From assembly GCA_947600345.1 (NCBI GenBank), contig CANQGC010000002.1, forward strand, positions 1 through 32,791: 32,791 nt of DNA, written 5' to 3'. Both the position numbers and the translations under genes were made by a program. The stretch is from an uncultured Clostridia bacterium. GTDB taxonomy: Bacteria > Bacillota > Clostridia > Christensenellales > Aristaeellaceae. The notes under the pieces were generated by a model. That model did no database searches and was not told where the DNA came from. It saw nothing but the letters and a program-made list of their open reading frames with translations. How positions within the stretch are numbered: position 1 is the stretch's first letter; every line of letters begins with the position of its first letter. This document shows, piece by piece, positions 9,339 to 17,174 of this stretch.

Positions 9339-9372
9339 AAAGGGCGGAGGCGCGATCGCGCCCCCGCCCTTT
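9339..9372. terminator. Convergent hairpin between the BspA-like gene and prs
   Basis: A near-perfect inverted repeat (AAAGGGCGG with CCGCCCTTT outside, GGCGC/GCGCC inside, one mismatch, GATC loop) lies 40 bp after the BspA stop and 13 bp after the prs stop. The T-tract is only three long on each strand, so it is a plausible but weak bidirectional terminator for two convergent genes. Confidence 0.65.
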
Positions 9373-9384
9373 GTGCGGTAAGGT

Positions 9385-10386
9385 CTACAGCGTGAGGCCC
9401 GCCAGTGTGAAGCCGGCCTTTACGATGGGCTCGGGCAGCTGGCTGAACATGTCGTTGACCGATTCGCAGTTGTAGTAGCGCATGATGGTTTCGGCGAACA
9501 TCGGGGCCACGGAGATGGTCTTGAACTTCGGCTCATTCTCGATGTTCGGGTTGTAGACCGTATCCGTGGAGTAGACGGTCTGGATCGGACTTGCGTTGAT
9601 CTTCTGCACGCCGGCGGTGGAGATGATGTTGTGGCTGAGCATCGCCTGGATGCTCCTCGCGCCGCGGGCGACCAGGCTGCTGGCCAGGTTCACCAGCGTG
9701 CCGCCGGAGATGGTGAAGTCATCCACGATCAGGCAGTTCTTGTCCTTCACGTCGCCGATGACCTCGAGGATCGAGGCGTTCTCGGTGTGATCGACGCGCT
9801 CCTTGTCGCCGATGGCGATGGGCAGGTGCAGCATCGAGGCGAACTTGCGGGCCTGCTTGGCGTAGCCCGCGTCGGGGGAGACGATGACCATGTCCTCCGT
9901 GCCGATGCGCTTGACGACCTCGGCCAGCATCGGCGTGGCGTAGAGGTGATCCATGGGCTTCTTGAAGAAGCCCTGGAGCTGCTGGGCGTGCAGATCCATC
10001 GTGACGAAGCGGTCGGCGCCGGCCAGCTCCATGCACTCCGCGCAGACCCGGGCGCGGATCGACACGCGGGGCTCGTCCTTCTTGTCGCCCTTGCCGTAGC
10101 CGAAGTAGGGCATGATCAGCGTGCAGGAGTGCGCGTTGGCGCGCTTGAAGGCGTCCATCCAGAACAGGATCTCCACGAACTCATCGTTGGAGTGCATGCC
10201 GATGGGCTGCACCAGCAGCACGTCCCGGTCGCGCACGGATTCGTTGATGCGCACGAAGGTGTTGCCCTCCGAAAACCGAATGACCTCCGACGAGCCCAGG
10301 CGCTTGTTCATGTACTTGCACATGCGCTGGGCAAAGACCTGTCCGCCGCTTCCGGCAAAGATGGACACGTTTGCCGATTGGAACAT
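9385..10386 (-). CDS. prs: Ribose-phosphate pyrophosphokinase (divergent PRPP synthetase)
   Basis: Makes PRPP from ribose 5-phosphate and ATP, feeding nucleotide, histidine and tryptophan synthesis and the Hpt salvage reaction encoded nearby. The protein has 333 residues, against about 315 for classical bacterial Prs. The PRPP-binding loop is CLIVDDFTISGGTL (218-231), where classical enzymes have a VDDMIDTAGT-type loop. The region that usually reads GYARQDRK is GYGKGDKKDEPRVSI (97-111). The catalytic-site neighbourhood TMDLHAQQLQGFF (H133) is retained. This places it in a divergent branch rather than the allosteric class I group. A GAGGAG site lies about 12 nt upstream of the ATG. It is last in an apparent vanW-ridA-prs transcript, 103 bp after ridA with no terminator between. 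Confidence 0.88.
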   Translation of the reverse strand: MFQSANVSIFAGSGGQVFAQRMCKYMNKRLGSSEVIRFSEGNTFVRINESVRDRDVLLVQPIGMHSNDEFVEILFWMDAFKRANAHSCTLIMPYFGYGKGDKKDEPRVSIRARVCAECMELAGADRFVTMDLHAQQLQGFFKKPMDHLYATPMLAEVVKRIGTEDMVIVSPDAGYAKQARKFASMLHLPIAIGDKERVDHTENASILEVIGDVKDKNCLIVDDFTISGGTLVNLASSLVARGARSIQAMLSHNIISTAGVQKINASPIQTVYSTDTVYNPNIENEPKFKTISVAPMFAETIMRYYNCESVNDMFSQLPEPIVKAGFTLAGLTL

Positions 10387-10489
10387 GGGAAATCCACTCT
10401 CCTCTTCTGTTGTTATTCCGAGGTTGGGTACCGTTCCGGGATTCCAGGATTCTATTCTAAGGATTCGATCCTTGGGATTCTGGTGTGCC

Positions 10490-10870
10490 TCACTTCTCCA
10501 TGGTGGCGATGGCCTCCACCTCCACCAGCGCGTCCATCGGGAGCTTCGCCACCTCCACGCAGCTGCGGGCGGGGAAGTCCGCGCCGAAGAAGTCCGCGTA
10601 GATAGCGTTGACCTTGCCGAAGTCGTTCAGATCCTTCAGAAACACCGTGGTCTTGAGCACGGAGGCGGGAGTCAGGCCCAGCTCATCCAGCACCGCGCCG
10701 ACGTTCGCCAACGCCTGCCTGGCCTGGGCCTCCGGGCCCTCGGGCAGCTTGCCGGTGGCGGGGTCGATGCCCAGCATGCCGGACAGGAAGCACAGGGAGC
10801 CGCAGATGTTGGCGGTGGAGTAGGGTCCGAGGGCCTTGGGGCCGCGCTGGGTCAGAAAGCACTTCTTCAT
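10490..10870 (-). CDS. ridA: RidA/YjgF-family reactive enamine/imine deaminase
   Basis: The family hydrolyses 2-aminoacrylate and related enamines/imines released by PLP enzymes, preventing damage to those enzymes. The 126 residues match the usual length. The signature PARSCVEVAKLPMDALVEVEA (99-119) includes R102 and E118, the equivalents of the active-site Arg and the conserved Glu of true RidA. GPYSTA (15-20) and SGMLGIDP near the N-terminus also fit. GGAG lies 10 nt before the ATG. It is 52 bp downstream of the vanW-like gene and 103 bp upstream of prs on the same strand. Retention of the Arg supports activity rather than one of the inactive Rid subfamilies. Confidence 0.92.
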   Translation of the reverse strand: MKKCFLTQRGPKALGPYSTANICGSLCFLSGMLGIDPATGKLPEGPEAQARQALANVGAVLDELGLTPASVLKTTVFLKDLNDFGKVNAIYADFFGADFPARSCVEVAKLPMDALVEVEAIATMEK

Positions 10871-10922
10871 GGGAAATTCGCTCCTTTATATTTGTGGTTG
10901 TCGATATCGATTCCGATTCGCA

Positions 10923-12707
10923 TCAGTTGCCGCTCGCGCCGTCGCTGGACGGTTCCGCCGATTCGGTAGGGGCGCTCGAAGTGTCGGGGCCGCCCTCCTC
11001 GTCGCGGGAGTGCACGCCGCGCCAGTAGATGTTGTAGCCGGACTCGTACATGTCGCGGGAGAGCTGCCGGCGCTCGACCTCCTCGTTGGTGTCCCAATCG
11101 TAGGCGACGAGCCAGCCCTCGCTGGTCAGGGCCGCGTGGCCCTCGCTGTAGAGCTTGGTTTCATCGGTGTAGTAGCAGTAGGTGCCATCCACATCGTCGA
11201 TGTAGGCGGTCTTCTTCGCGCCGCTGTCCTGGCTGATGATGTGGGATTCGAGCTCGTAGCGATACTTGGGCCGCGCGCCGTAGATCTGCACCGTCGCGTA
11301 CTCCTTGGTGACCTCGGTGTAGATGGTGATGGCGCTGTCGGTGTCGTTGCGGAAGCGCAGATCCTTGCTGCTGGTCTCGGTGACGGCGGCGTCGAGGCTG
11401 GGATCGACGTAGGCCACGGTCATCGAGTGATTCGATCGCGACAGTATGGTCATTCCGGCCTTGAGCAGCGCGCCGTAGAGCGTGGAGCTGGCCTGGCAGA
11501 TGCCGCCGCCGTAGCCCTCCTGGGACTTGCCGCCGCCGATGTACTCGGTGCCGGGCTGCCAGCCGCGCTCCTTGGTGCGGGGACCGACGACCTCGTTGAA
11601 GCTGACCTCCTCGCCGGGCTGCACGATCATGCCGTAGAAGTAGCTCAGGCCCTTGCGCACGTTGAAGCGGCCGTAGTAGCCGCGGGCCGAGGTGTCGGTC
11701 TTGTATTCGACGATCAGGTTCAGCGTATTCATCGCCTGCTCCGTGGTCAGCGAGGGCTCCAGCGTGAGCACCGGCAGCACGTCGCCGCCCTCGCCCGTCT
11801 CCAGCAGGGAGACGATCTGGGCGCGCGCCGTCTCGCGGTCGAGCTCCTGTCCCTCGGCGGAGCCCTCGGCCAGCTCCGGGCTGGTCAGGTTGGCCACGAC
11901 GGTGGCGTCCCGCGGGGGGATGTAGAGCGCGTTGTAGATCTGATCCACAAAGCCGTCCACCTGCTCCTCGTTATAGCTCACGGGCGCGGTCAGGTAGATG
12001 GGATTGTGTCGCAGCGAGAGTATGGACGAGCTCCGGTCGAATATGTTGCCCACGTGGCCGATGTTCCACGCGCGGTCCATCACATTGTCGGTCTCGATGC
12101 TGCCGCCGAAGTCCTTCGCGGAGAAGCTCCAGCTGTTGCCCTGCCAGTTCAGCGTGTGCTGCGCGTTGATCCGCTCGGTGGATTGCTCGCGCACGTACTC
12201 CATGCCCTCCTCCTTGGAGTAGCGGGAGATGTCGATGCCGTTGATGAATATGTTGCTGCAATAGGTGGATTTGTTTACCGTAGAGATGAGCCAGGAGGAG
12301 CCTACATAGACGATCCCGGCCAGCAGCGCCAGGCCCAGCACGATGGGAACGATGATCGCCGCAGGGTCGCGTCTGCGCCTGCGGGGCCTGGGGCGTGAGG
12401 TGTTGCGGTAGCTGCCGTCGTCGAAGCGGGAACGCCCGGCGCGGGAGCCGTCGTCGAAGCGGGACTGCCCGGAGCGAGGATTGCCCTCGTCGAAGCGGGA
12501 CTGTCCGGCGCGGGAGCTTCCCCCGGCGGAACGGGACTGCCCGGCGCGAGAGCTTCCGCCGTCGAAGCGGGACTGCCCGGCGCGGGAGCTTCCCCCGGCG
12601 GAGCGGGTGTACTCGCCGCGGAGGCTGGTGGCGGACGCGCGCCTCTCTCCGGAGGAGGCGGCGCCGCGACCGGAGGCATCCGGCCTGCGATTCGATCTGA
12701 ATTCCAT
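10923..12707 (-). CDS. VanW-family membrane-anchored protein with Ser/Arg/Gly-rich repeat head
   Basis: Contains a VanW domain at about residues 345-475, with the diagnostic GGGKSQEGYGGGICQASSTL (391-410) and a following SNHSMTVAYV stretch. VanW domains occur in vancomycin-resistance clusters and in many Firmicutes envelope proteins; the activity is not established. Upstream are a membrane helix (about 116-142) and a peptidoglycan-binding-like region (about 150-335). The cytoplasmic head carries five 12-residue repeats (GGSSRAGQSRFD type, 38-97) followed by an Arg-rich patch before the helix. The start is set at the ATG at 12707 (GGAG 11 nt upstream, extended -10 promoter behind it), giving 594 residues; the reading frame stays open to 12854. 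The tail is Ser/Glu/Asp-rich. No van resistance genes are nearby, so antibiotic resistance is not implied. Confidence 0.87.
   Translation of the reverse strand: MEFRSNRRPDASGRGAASSGERRASATSLRGEYTRSAGGSSRAGQSRFDGGSSRAGQSRSAGGSSRAGQSRFDEGNPRSGQSRFDDGSRAGRSRFDDGSYRNTSRPRPRRRRRDPAAIIVPIVLGLALLAGIVYVGSSWLISTVNKSTYCSNIFINGIDISRYSKEEGMEYVREQSTERINAQHTLNWQGNSWSFSAKDFGGSIETDNVMDRAWNIGHVGNIFDRSSSILSLRHNPIYLTAPVSYNEEQVDGFVDQIYNALYIPPRDATVVANLTSPELAEGSAEGQELDRETARAQIVSLLETGEGGDVLPVLTLEPSLTTEQAMNTLNLIVEYKTDTSARGYYGRFNVRKGLSYFYGMIVQPGEEVSFNEVVGPRTKERGWQPGTEYIGGGKSQEGYGGGICQASSTLYGALLKAGMTILSRSNHSMTVAYVDPSLDAAVTETSSKDLRFRNDTDSAITIYTEVTKEYATVQIYGARPKYRYELESHIISQDSGAKKTAYIDDVDGTYCYYTDETKLYSEGHAALTSEGWLVAYDWDTNEEVERRQLSRDMYESGYNIYWRGVHSRDEEGGPDTSSAPTESAEPSSDGASGN
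12417..12596 (-). repeat. Five 36-bp tandem repeats in the vanW-like gene
   Basis: In-frame 36-bp units encode GGSSRAGQSRFD, GGSSRAGQSRSA, GGSSRAGQSRFD, EGNPRSGQSRFD and the 11-residue DGSRAGRSRFD. The units lie on the cytoplasmic side of the single membrane helix. Composition (Gly/Ser/Arg/Phe/Asp) is that of a disordered, positively charged tail. Confidence 0.85.
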
Positions 12708-12737
12708 AGCTGCTATTTCTCCTATATAGTCAATTTG

Positions 12738-12746
12738 ATTATAGCA
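12738..12746 (-). promoter_or_regulatory. Extended -10 promoter of the vanW-like gene
   Basis: On the minus strand the sequence reads TGCTATAAT, a TGn extension joined to a perfect TATAAT, 30 bp before the start codon. The -35 position shows only TTTATC at 12761-12766. Extended -10 promoters tolerate a poor -35. It would drive vanW-ridA-prs. Confidence 0.7.
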
Positions 12747-12852
12747 TAGTTTCGGTAAATGATAAAGCATATTTCCCTTTATAAGATGGAAAATATTATC
12801 AAGCTGTTTCCAATTTCGGACAATGTGGGCGATAAATTGCGTCAAACTGCGC

Positions 12853-12881
12853 AAAAAAGCGCCCGCCGCTGTGGCGGGCGC
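12853..12881 (-). terminator. Intrinsic terminator of the tilS-hpt-ftsH operon
   Basis: On the minus strand, a perfect 9-bp stem GCGCCCGCC/GGCGGGCGC with a five-base loop is followed by six T residues (12858-12853). It begins 12 bp after the ftsH stop and separates this operon from the vanW promoter. Confidence 0.93.
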
Positions 12882-12893
12882 TCCTTGCTGGGG

Positions 12894-14930
12894 TCACAGG
12901 CTGCCTTCGGCGGCGGGCTTGCCGGAGGGGAAGGACTCGCTCTCGTTGGAGAGATTGCTCTCCGCTTCGGGCTCGGGCGCGGGGGCCGGAGTGGGCGCCT
13001 GGCCGGGCAGGCTCTTGCCCTCCATGAAGCTGGCGAACTCCTCCTCGTCCAGCTTCTCGCGCTCGATCAGCAGCGCCGCCAGGCTGTCCAGCTGGTCGCG
13101 GTGGTCGGTGAGGATTCCCTCGGCCCTGCGGTACGCGCCCTCGATCAGCGCGTGGACCTCGGAGTCGATGGCCTCGTTTACGTTCTCGGAGAAGCCGCTG
13201 TTCTGCTGGGAGAAGCTCTTGCCCAGGAACACCTCGTGCTCGGAGCCCAGGAACACCGGGCCCAGCTTGTCGCTCATGCCGTACTCGGTGACCATGCCCC
13301 GGGCGATCTCGGTGGCCTGCTTGATGTCGCTGGACGCGCCGGTGGAGATGTCGCCGAACACGATGGCCTCCGCCACGCGGCCGCCCATCAGGCTCGCCAT
13401 CTGCGCCTTGAGGCGCGCGGTGGTGATGTAGTTGAACTCCTCCTGGGGCAGGTACATGGTGTAGCCGCCGGCCTGGCCGCGGGGGATGGTGGTGATCTCG
13501 TGCACCTTGTCGCACTCGGGGATGTAGTAGCTGACGATGGCGTGGCCGCCCTCGTGGTAGGCCACCAGCCTGCGGTCCATGTCGGTGATGCGCTTGGAGC
13601 GCTTCTCCGGGCCGGCCATCACGCGGGTGATGGCCTCCTCGATGGTCGCCATGGTGATCTTGGCCTGATCCTTGCGGGCGGTGAGCAGCGCCGCCTCATT
13701 CATGACGTTCATCAGGTCCGCGCCGGTGAAGTACGGCGTGCGCCGGGCGAGGACGTGCAGATCCACGTCCGCCGCCAGCGGCTTGTTGCGGCAGTGCACC
13801 TTCAGGATCTCCTCCCGGCCGATCACGTCGGGATAGTTGACGATGATGCGCCGGTCGAACCTGCCGGGGCGCAGCAGCGCCGGGTCGAGCACGTCGCTTC
13901 GGTTCGTGGCCGCCATGACGATCACGCCCTCGTTGTGGGTGAAGCCGTCCATCTCCACCAGCAGCTGGTTCAGCGTCTGCTCGCGCTCGTCGTGGCCGCC
14001 GCCCAGGCCCGCGCCGCGCTGGCGGCCCACCGCGTCGATCTCGTCGATGAACACGATGGCGGGGGCGGCCTTCTTGGCCTCGTTGAACAGGTCGCGCACG
14101 CGGCTCGCGCCCACGCCCACGAACATCTCCACGAAGTCGGAGCCGGAGATCGAGAAGAAGGGAACGCCCGCCTCGCCCGCGACCGCGCGCGCCAGCAGCG
14201 TCTTGCCCGTGCCGGGCGGGCCCACGAGCAGCATGCCCGTGGGAATCTTCGCGCCCACGCGGGTGAACTTCTGGGGATTCTTCAGGAACTGGACGATCTC
14301 CTTGAGCTCCTCCTTCTCCTCGTCGGCGCCGGCCACGTCGTCAAATGTGACCTTGTTGTCCGTCGGGAGGGACTGGCGGGCGCGGGACTTGCCGAAGCCC
14401 ATCATGCCGCCCTTGCCGCCGGTCTGCTGGCGCATCAGGAAGTACCAGAGCAGGCCGACCATCACCAGCGTCAGGAACATCGGCAGAAGCTCCGCCAGCC
14501 AGCTGGTCTGGGCGGGAAGCTCCGTGGCGAACTGGAAGGCGTACTCGGTGGGCCGCACGCTGTGGCCCAGCACGTCCGTATAAATCAGATTCGCGTCCGC
14601 GTAGAACTGCTCCTCGCTGGGCACGATCACCTTGAAGTCGTAGCTGTCCGGGAAGTTGGCGGCGGGGATCAGGCTGTTCTCCTTCAGGCCGTACAGCGTG
14701 TTCGACTGGATCACGATGCGATCGATGGACATGTCCTTCTGCGCGTCGCTGAGCTTCTCGCCGTTGGCGGCCCGCAGGTCGGCCTCCACCCACTCCAGGA
14801 ACTCGGAGTAGTTCAACGTCACCGAGGGCGTCGCGTCGCCGGAGCCCAGCATCCATACCACGCCGAGGATCGCCACCAGCAAGAGCAGGTACATCAGCGG
14901 GCCCTGCCAAAGGCTTCTCTTCTTCTTCAA
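12894..14930 (-). CDS. ftsH: ATP-dependent zinc metalloprotease FtsH
   Basis: Membrane-bound AAA+ protease that degrades misfolded membrane proteins and regulators. The 678 residues show membrane helices at 11-29 and 147-166 flanking an extracytoplasmic domain. In the AAA domain are Walker A GPPGTGKT (237-244), Walker B VFIDE (293-297) and second region of homology NRSDVLDPALLRPGRFDR. The peptidase domain has the zinc site HEGGH (459-463), an HExxH variant of the common HEAGH, with the later Asp ligand in GASSDIKQAT. The start codon is TTG (14928-14930), with GAGAGG 9 nt upstream. The tail from about 650 is Pro/Glu-rich. It is last in the tilS-hpt-ftsH operon, 77 bp after hpt. Confidence 0.96.
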   Translation of the reverse strand: MKKKRSLWQGPLMYLLLLVAILGVVWMLGSGDATPSVTLNYSEFLEWVEADLRAANGEKLSDAQKDMSIDRIVIQSNTLYGLKENSLIPAANFPDSYDFKVIVPSEEQFYADANLIYTDVLGHSVRPTEYAFQFATELPAQTSWLAELLPMFLTLVMVGLLWYFLMRQQTGGKGGMMGFGKSRARQSLPTDNKVTFDDVAGADEEKEELKEIVQFLKNPQKFTRVGAKIPTGMLLVGPPGTGKTLLARAVAGEAGVPFFSISGSDFVEMFVGVGASRVRDLFNEAKKAAPAIVFIDEIDAVGRQRGAGLGGGHDEREQTLNQLLVEMDGFTHNEGVIVMAATNRSDVLDPALLRPGRFDRRIIVNYPDVIGREEILKVHCRNKPLAADVDLHVLARRTPYFTGADLMNVMNEAALLTARKDQAKITMATIEEAITRVMAGPEKRSKRITDMDRRLVAYHEGGHAIVSYYIPECDKVHEITTIPRGQAGGYTMYLPQEEFNYITTARLKAQMASLMGGRVAEAIVFGDISTGASSDIKQATEIARGMVTEYGMSDKLGPVFLGSEHEVFLGKSFSQQNSGFSENVNEAIDSEVHALIEGAYRRAEGILTDHRDQLDSLAALLIEREKLDEEEFASFMEGKSLPGQAPTPAPAPEPEAESNLSNESESFPSGKPAAEGSL

Positions 14931-15007
14931 TCCGGAAATCCTCTCTTTCTGCTTTACCGAAAAAACCGTTTGAATTGTACAGCGATTCTATCAACCGGGT
15001 ATAAACC

Positions 15008-15553
15008 TCAGCTCTTGGCGTAGACCTCGGGCTTGAGTATGCCGATGTAGGGCAGGTTGCGGTACTGCTCGGCGTAGTCCAGGCCGTAGCCCACCACGAA
15101 CTCGTCCTCGATCACGAAGCCCACGTAGTCCGGCTCCAGCGTCACCGCCGGGTCGCGCCGGGAGGGCTTGTCCAGCAGCGTCACGATCTTCACGCTCTTC
15201 GCGCCGCGCTTGAGCAGCAGCGGTTTGAGCAGGTTCAGCGTCCGGCCGGAGTCCATGATGTCCTCGACGATGATCACGTCCTTGCCCGATATGTCCGTGG
15301 TCAGCTCCTGGCGGATGTGGATCGCGCCGCCCGTGGTGCCCGCGCCGTAGCTGGACACCGACATGAAGTCCAGCCGCAGCGGTATCTGCATGTGGCGCAG
15401 CAGGTCGGTGTAGAACATCACCGAGCCCTTCAATACGCACACCACCGTGGGCGTCCTGCCGTCGTACTCCTCCACCAGCGCCTGGGCGAGCTCGGCCACG
15501 CGCCCTTGAATTTGCTCCTCGGATACCAGGATCTCCCGAATGTCGTTCTTCAT
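15008..15553 (-). CDS. hpt: Hypoxanthine phosphoribosyltransferase
   Basis: Salvages hypoxanthine and guanine to IMP and GMP using PRPP. The 181 residues match the bacterial Hpt length. The PRPP-binding loop is VIIVEDIMDSGRTLNLL (93-109); KGSVMFYTDLLR and the SYGAGTTGG flexible loop are also typical. The start at 15553 is fixed by GGAGGAAG just upstream and by the ATGA overlap with the end of tilS (4 nt shared, 15550-15553), which points to translational coupling. The reading frame is open much further upstream, but that is out-of-frame tilS sequence. In Firmicutes, TilS and HprT are known neighbours that also act together in regulation of ftsH. Confidence 0.96.
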   Translation of the reverse strand: MKNDIREILVSEEQIQGRVAELAQALVEEYDGRTPTVVCVLKGSVMFYTDLLRHMQIPLRLDFMSVSSYGAGTTGGAIHIRQELTTDISGKDVIIVEDIMDSGRTLNLLKPLLLKRGAKSVKIVTLLDKPSRRDPAVTLEPDYVGFVIEDEFVVGYGLDYAEQYRNLPYIGILKPEVYAKS

Positions 15554-16893
15554 CGATCTTCCTCCGATGCGTCTTTGGTAATGGGGATCAGCGTGAGCTT
15601 CGCGGCCGGGGAAGCGAAGTCCCGCACCCGCGCCGTCTCGCTCAGCCCCAGGCCGCAGGCCCAGAGCACGCGGCTTCCCGCCGCCACCAGCGGAAGGAAG
15701 TCCCGCAGCGGGCGGTCGAGCTTGCGGTCGGTCAGGTAGTCGGACAGCAGCCGGTCCCCGGGCGCGCCCAGCGGATGGAAGCGGTCGCCGCTCCGGCGGG
15801 TGCGCAGCACCGCGCCGCGCAAAGCGGCCGGGTCGCAGAGCTCCGTAAATCTGTCGTCCGGCGCGAGGGGAAAGCTTCCGATCTCCGCCCGGACCCGCGC
15901 CACGCCGGACAGCTCCGCCTCCCCGGGCAGGGGCAGCGGCGCTTCCAGATTCTGCCGCCTCGCTGTGGGCAGCAGGTAAAGCTTGCCGTTCGTGCGCTCG
16001 GCGCGGATTCCGCCGGGCAGCTCCATCGCGCCCCGGGGCTGGCGAACCAGTTCGACCAGCGCGTCCGTCCGCGCGGCGTCGAGCTTCGGGCAGAGCGACC
16101 GCAGCGCGCGCCGCAGCAGCGCCTCCGCCTCGCTCCCGTCCAGCCGGAGCCTGCGCCCGTAGGGGCCGGATTCCAGCCGGCGGCGCAGGAAATCCTCCGC
16201 CTGCCCTGCCACAAAATCCCGCTCGATGCGCATGAGCTTCGCGTGGCGCGCCAGCGCTTCCGCCGCCGATGGATAGCTTCTCTCGATTTCGGGCAACACA
16301 TTCAGGCGGAGCGCGTTGCGCGGCGTGTCCGGAATGGCGTTGCTGGCGTCCTCGCGCCAGGGAATGCCCTCGCCTTCCAGGAATTCCCGAAGCGCGCGCC
16401 TGGGAACGTCCAGCAGCGGCCGGTACAGGTCGCCCTCCAGCCGGGCCATGCCGCAGGCGCCGTCGGGGCCCGCGCCGCGCAGCAGGTGCATCAGCACGGT
16501 CTCGGCCTGATCGTCCCGGTGGTGGGCCAGCGCGATCCAGTCCGCGCCGCAGCGCCGCTTCGCGTCGCGCAAAAACGCGTAGCGCGCCTCCCGCGCCGCC
16601 GCCTCGATGCCGATGCTTCGGGCCCTGGCGAGGGCGGGAACGTCGCCGCGCCCCTCGATCAATTGGACGCGCAGCTTGGCGCAAAGTTGCCTGACAAATT
16701 CTGCGTCGGCGTCGGCGGCCTCGCCGCGGATGCCGTGGTGGTAGTGGGCGGCGGCGAGCTCGAAGCCGGCGGCCTCGCGCCGCCTCGCCAGGAGGACCAG
16801 CAGCGCCACCGAGTCCGCTCCGCCGGATACGGCGGCCAGCAGCCGCTTTCCCCGGGCGTCCTCGAAGCGCGTCGACGCGATGTCCGAGTCCAT
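15550..16893 (-). CDS. tilS: tRNA(Ile)-lysidine synthase
   Basis: Converts C34 of the CAU-anticodon tRNA(Ile) to lysidine using ATP and lysine, switching it from Met to Ile identity; essential in most bacteria. The 447 residues show the N-type ATP-pyrophosphatase loop SGGADS (23-28), HYHHGIRGEAADADAEFV and ALAHHRDDQAETVLMHLLRG, the conserved TilS core. The C-terminal part fits the TilS tRNA-recognition domains. GGAGG lies 8 nt before the ATG and a TTGCGA/TATAAT promoter stands directly upstream. It is first of the tilS-hpt-ftsH operon. Confidence 0.95.
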   Translation of the reverse strand: MDSDIASTRFEDARGKRLLAAVSGGADSVALLVLLARRREAAGFELAAAHYHHGIRGEAADADAEFVRQLCAKLRVQLIEGRGDVPALARARSIGIEAAAREARYAFLRDAKRRCGADWIALAHHRDDQAETVLMHLLRGAGPDGACGMARLEGDLYRPLLDVPRRALREFLEGEGIPWREDASNAIPDTPRNALRLNVLPEIERSYPSAAEALARHAKLMRIERDFVAGQAEDFLRRRLESGPYGRRLRLDGSEAEALLRRALRSLCPKLDAARTDALVELVRQPRGAMELPGGIRAERTNGKLYLLPTARRQNLEAPLPLPGEAELSGVARVRAEIGSFPLAPDDRFTELCDPAALRGAVLRTRRSGDRFHPLGAPGDRLLSDYLTDRKLDRPLRDFLPLVAAGSRVLWACGLGLSETARVRDFASPAAKLTLIPITKDASEEDR

Positions 16894-16919
16894 AGCATAA
16901 TCCTCCCACTTTATTCACC

Positions 16920-16948
16920 ATTATAGACGTTTTGCGCCCATTTCGCAA
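16920..16948 (-). promoter_or_regulatory. Sigma-A promoter of tilS-hpt-ftsH
   Basis: On the minus strand, TTGCGA (16948-16943), a 17-bp spacer and a perfect TATAAT (16925-16920) precede the tilS start codon by 26 bp. The untranslated leader would be under 20 nt. Confidence 0.82.
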
Positions 16949-17129
16949 CCTCTTTTCGCCGAAAAATGGTTTATTCCGATGGAAAAGCGGTTAAAATCGT
17001 GCGACGGCTGGAAGAATCCGGGAGTGGCTTCCCGGCGCGCCGCGACTTTCGAGCGCCGTGCGCCAGCCATTCCCAGCATACCGGGGAATTGGCAGCATGG
17101 GCGCATTTCCCCCCGGGGAGAATGAAGGC

Positions 17130-17150
17130 TGCGATCGGCGGTGGATCGCA
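17130..17150 (+). other. Stem-loop in the leader of spoIVB
   Basis: A perfect 7-bp stem TGCGATC/GATCGCA lies just upstream of the GGGGG ribosome site of spoIVB. It may affect translation initiation. No sigma-A promoter was recognised in the 227-bp gap between tilS and spoIVB (a TTTATT/TAAAAT pair at 16970-16997 is too weak); a forespore sigma would be expected for this gene, but no clear site was found. Confidence 0.35.
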
Positions 17151-17174
17151 AAACGGATGGGGGATGATTCTAAT

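Noticed and set aside
10440..10482. GGATTC repeats and AAGGATTCGATCCTT hairpin between ridA and prs as a terminator
   Set aside because: The stem is 6 bp, A/T-rich and has no T-run on the minus strand; too weak to call.
10380..10885. Shared TTTCCCATG context at the starts of both ridA and prs as a conserved regulatory site
   Set aside because: Nine identical bases next to two ribosome sites, not a palindrome and not repeated at other starts; coincidence is the simplest reading.
10923..12707. Vancomycin-resistance locus, because of the VanW domain
   Set aside because: No vanA/B-type ligase, vanH, vanX or VanRS genes are present; VanW domains are common in ordinary Firmicutes envelope proteins.
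12759..15023. Long plus-strand frame opposite ftsH, and similar long frames opposite vanW, araD/GH78 and oadA
   Set aside because: All are antisense shadows of genes with clear families; GC-rich codon use suppresses stop codons on the opposite strand.
15008..16948. 646-codon minus-strand frame running through tilS into hpt, as a possible fusion
   Set aside because: Only the last 181 codons (Hpt) make sense; the rest is tilS out of frame. A ribosome site and the ATGA overlap fix the Hpt start at 15553.
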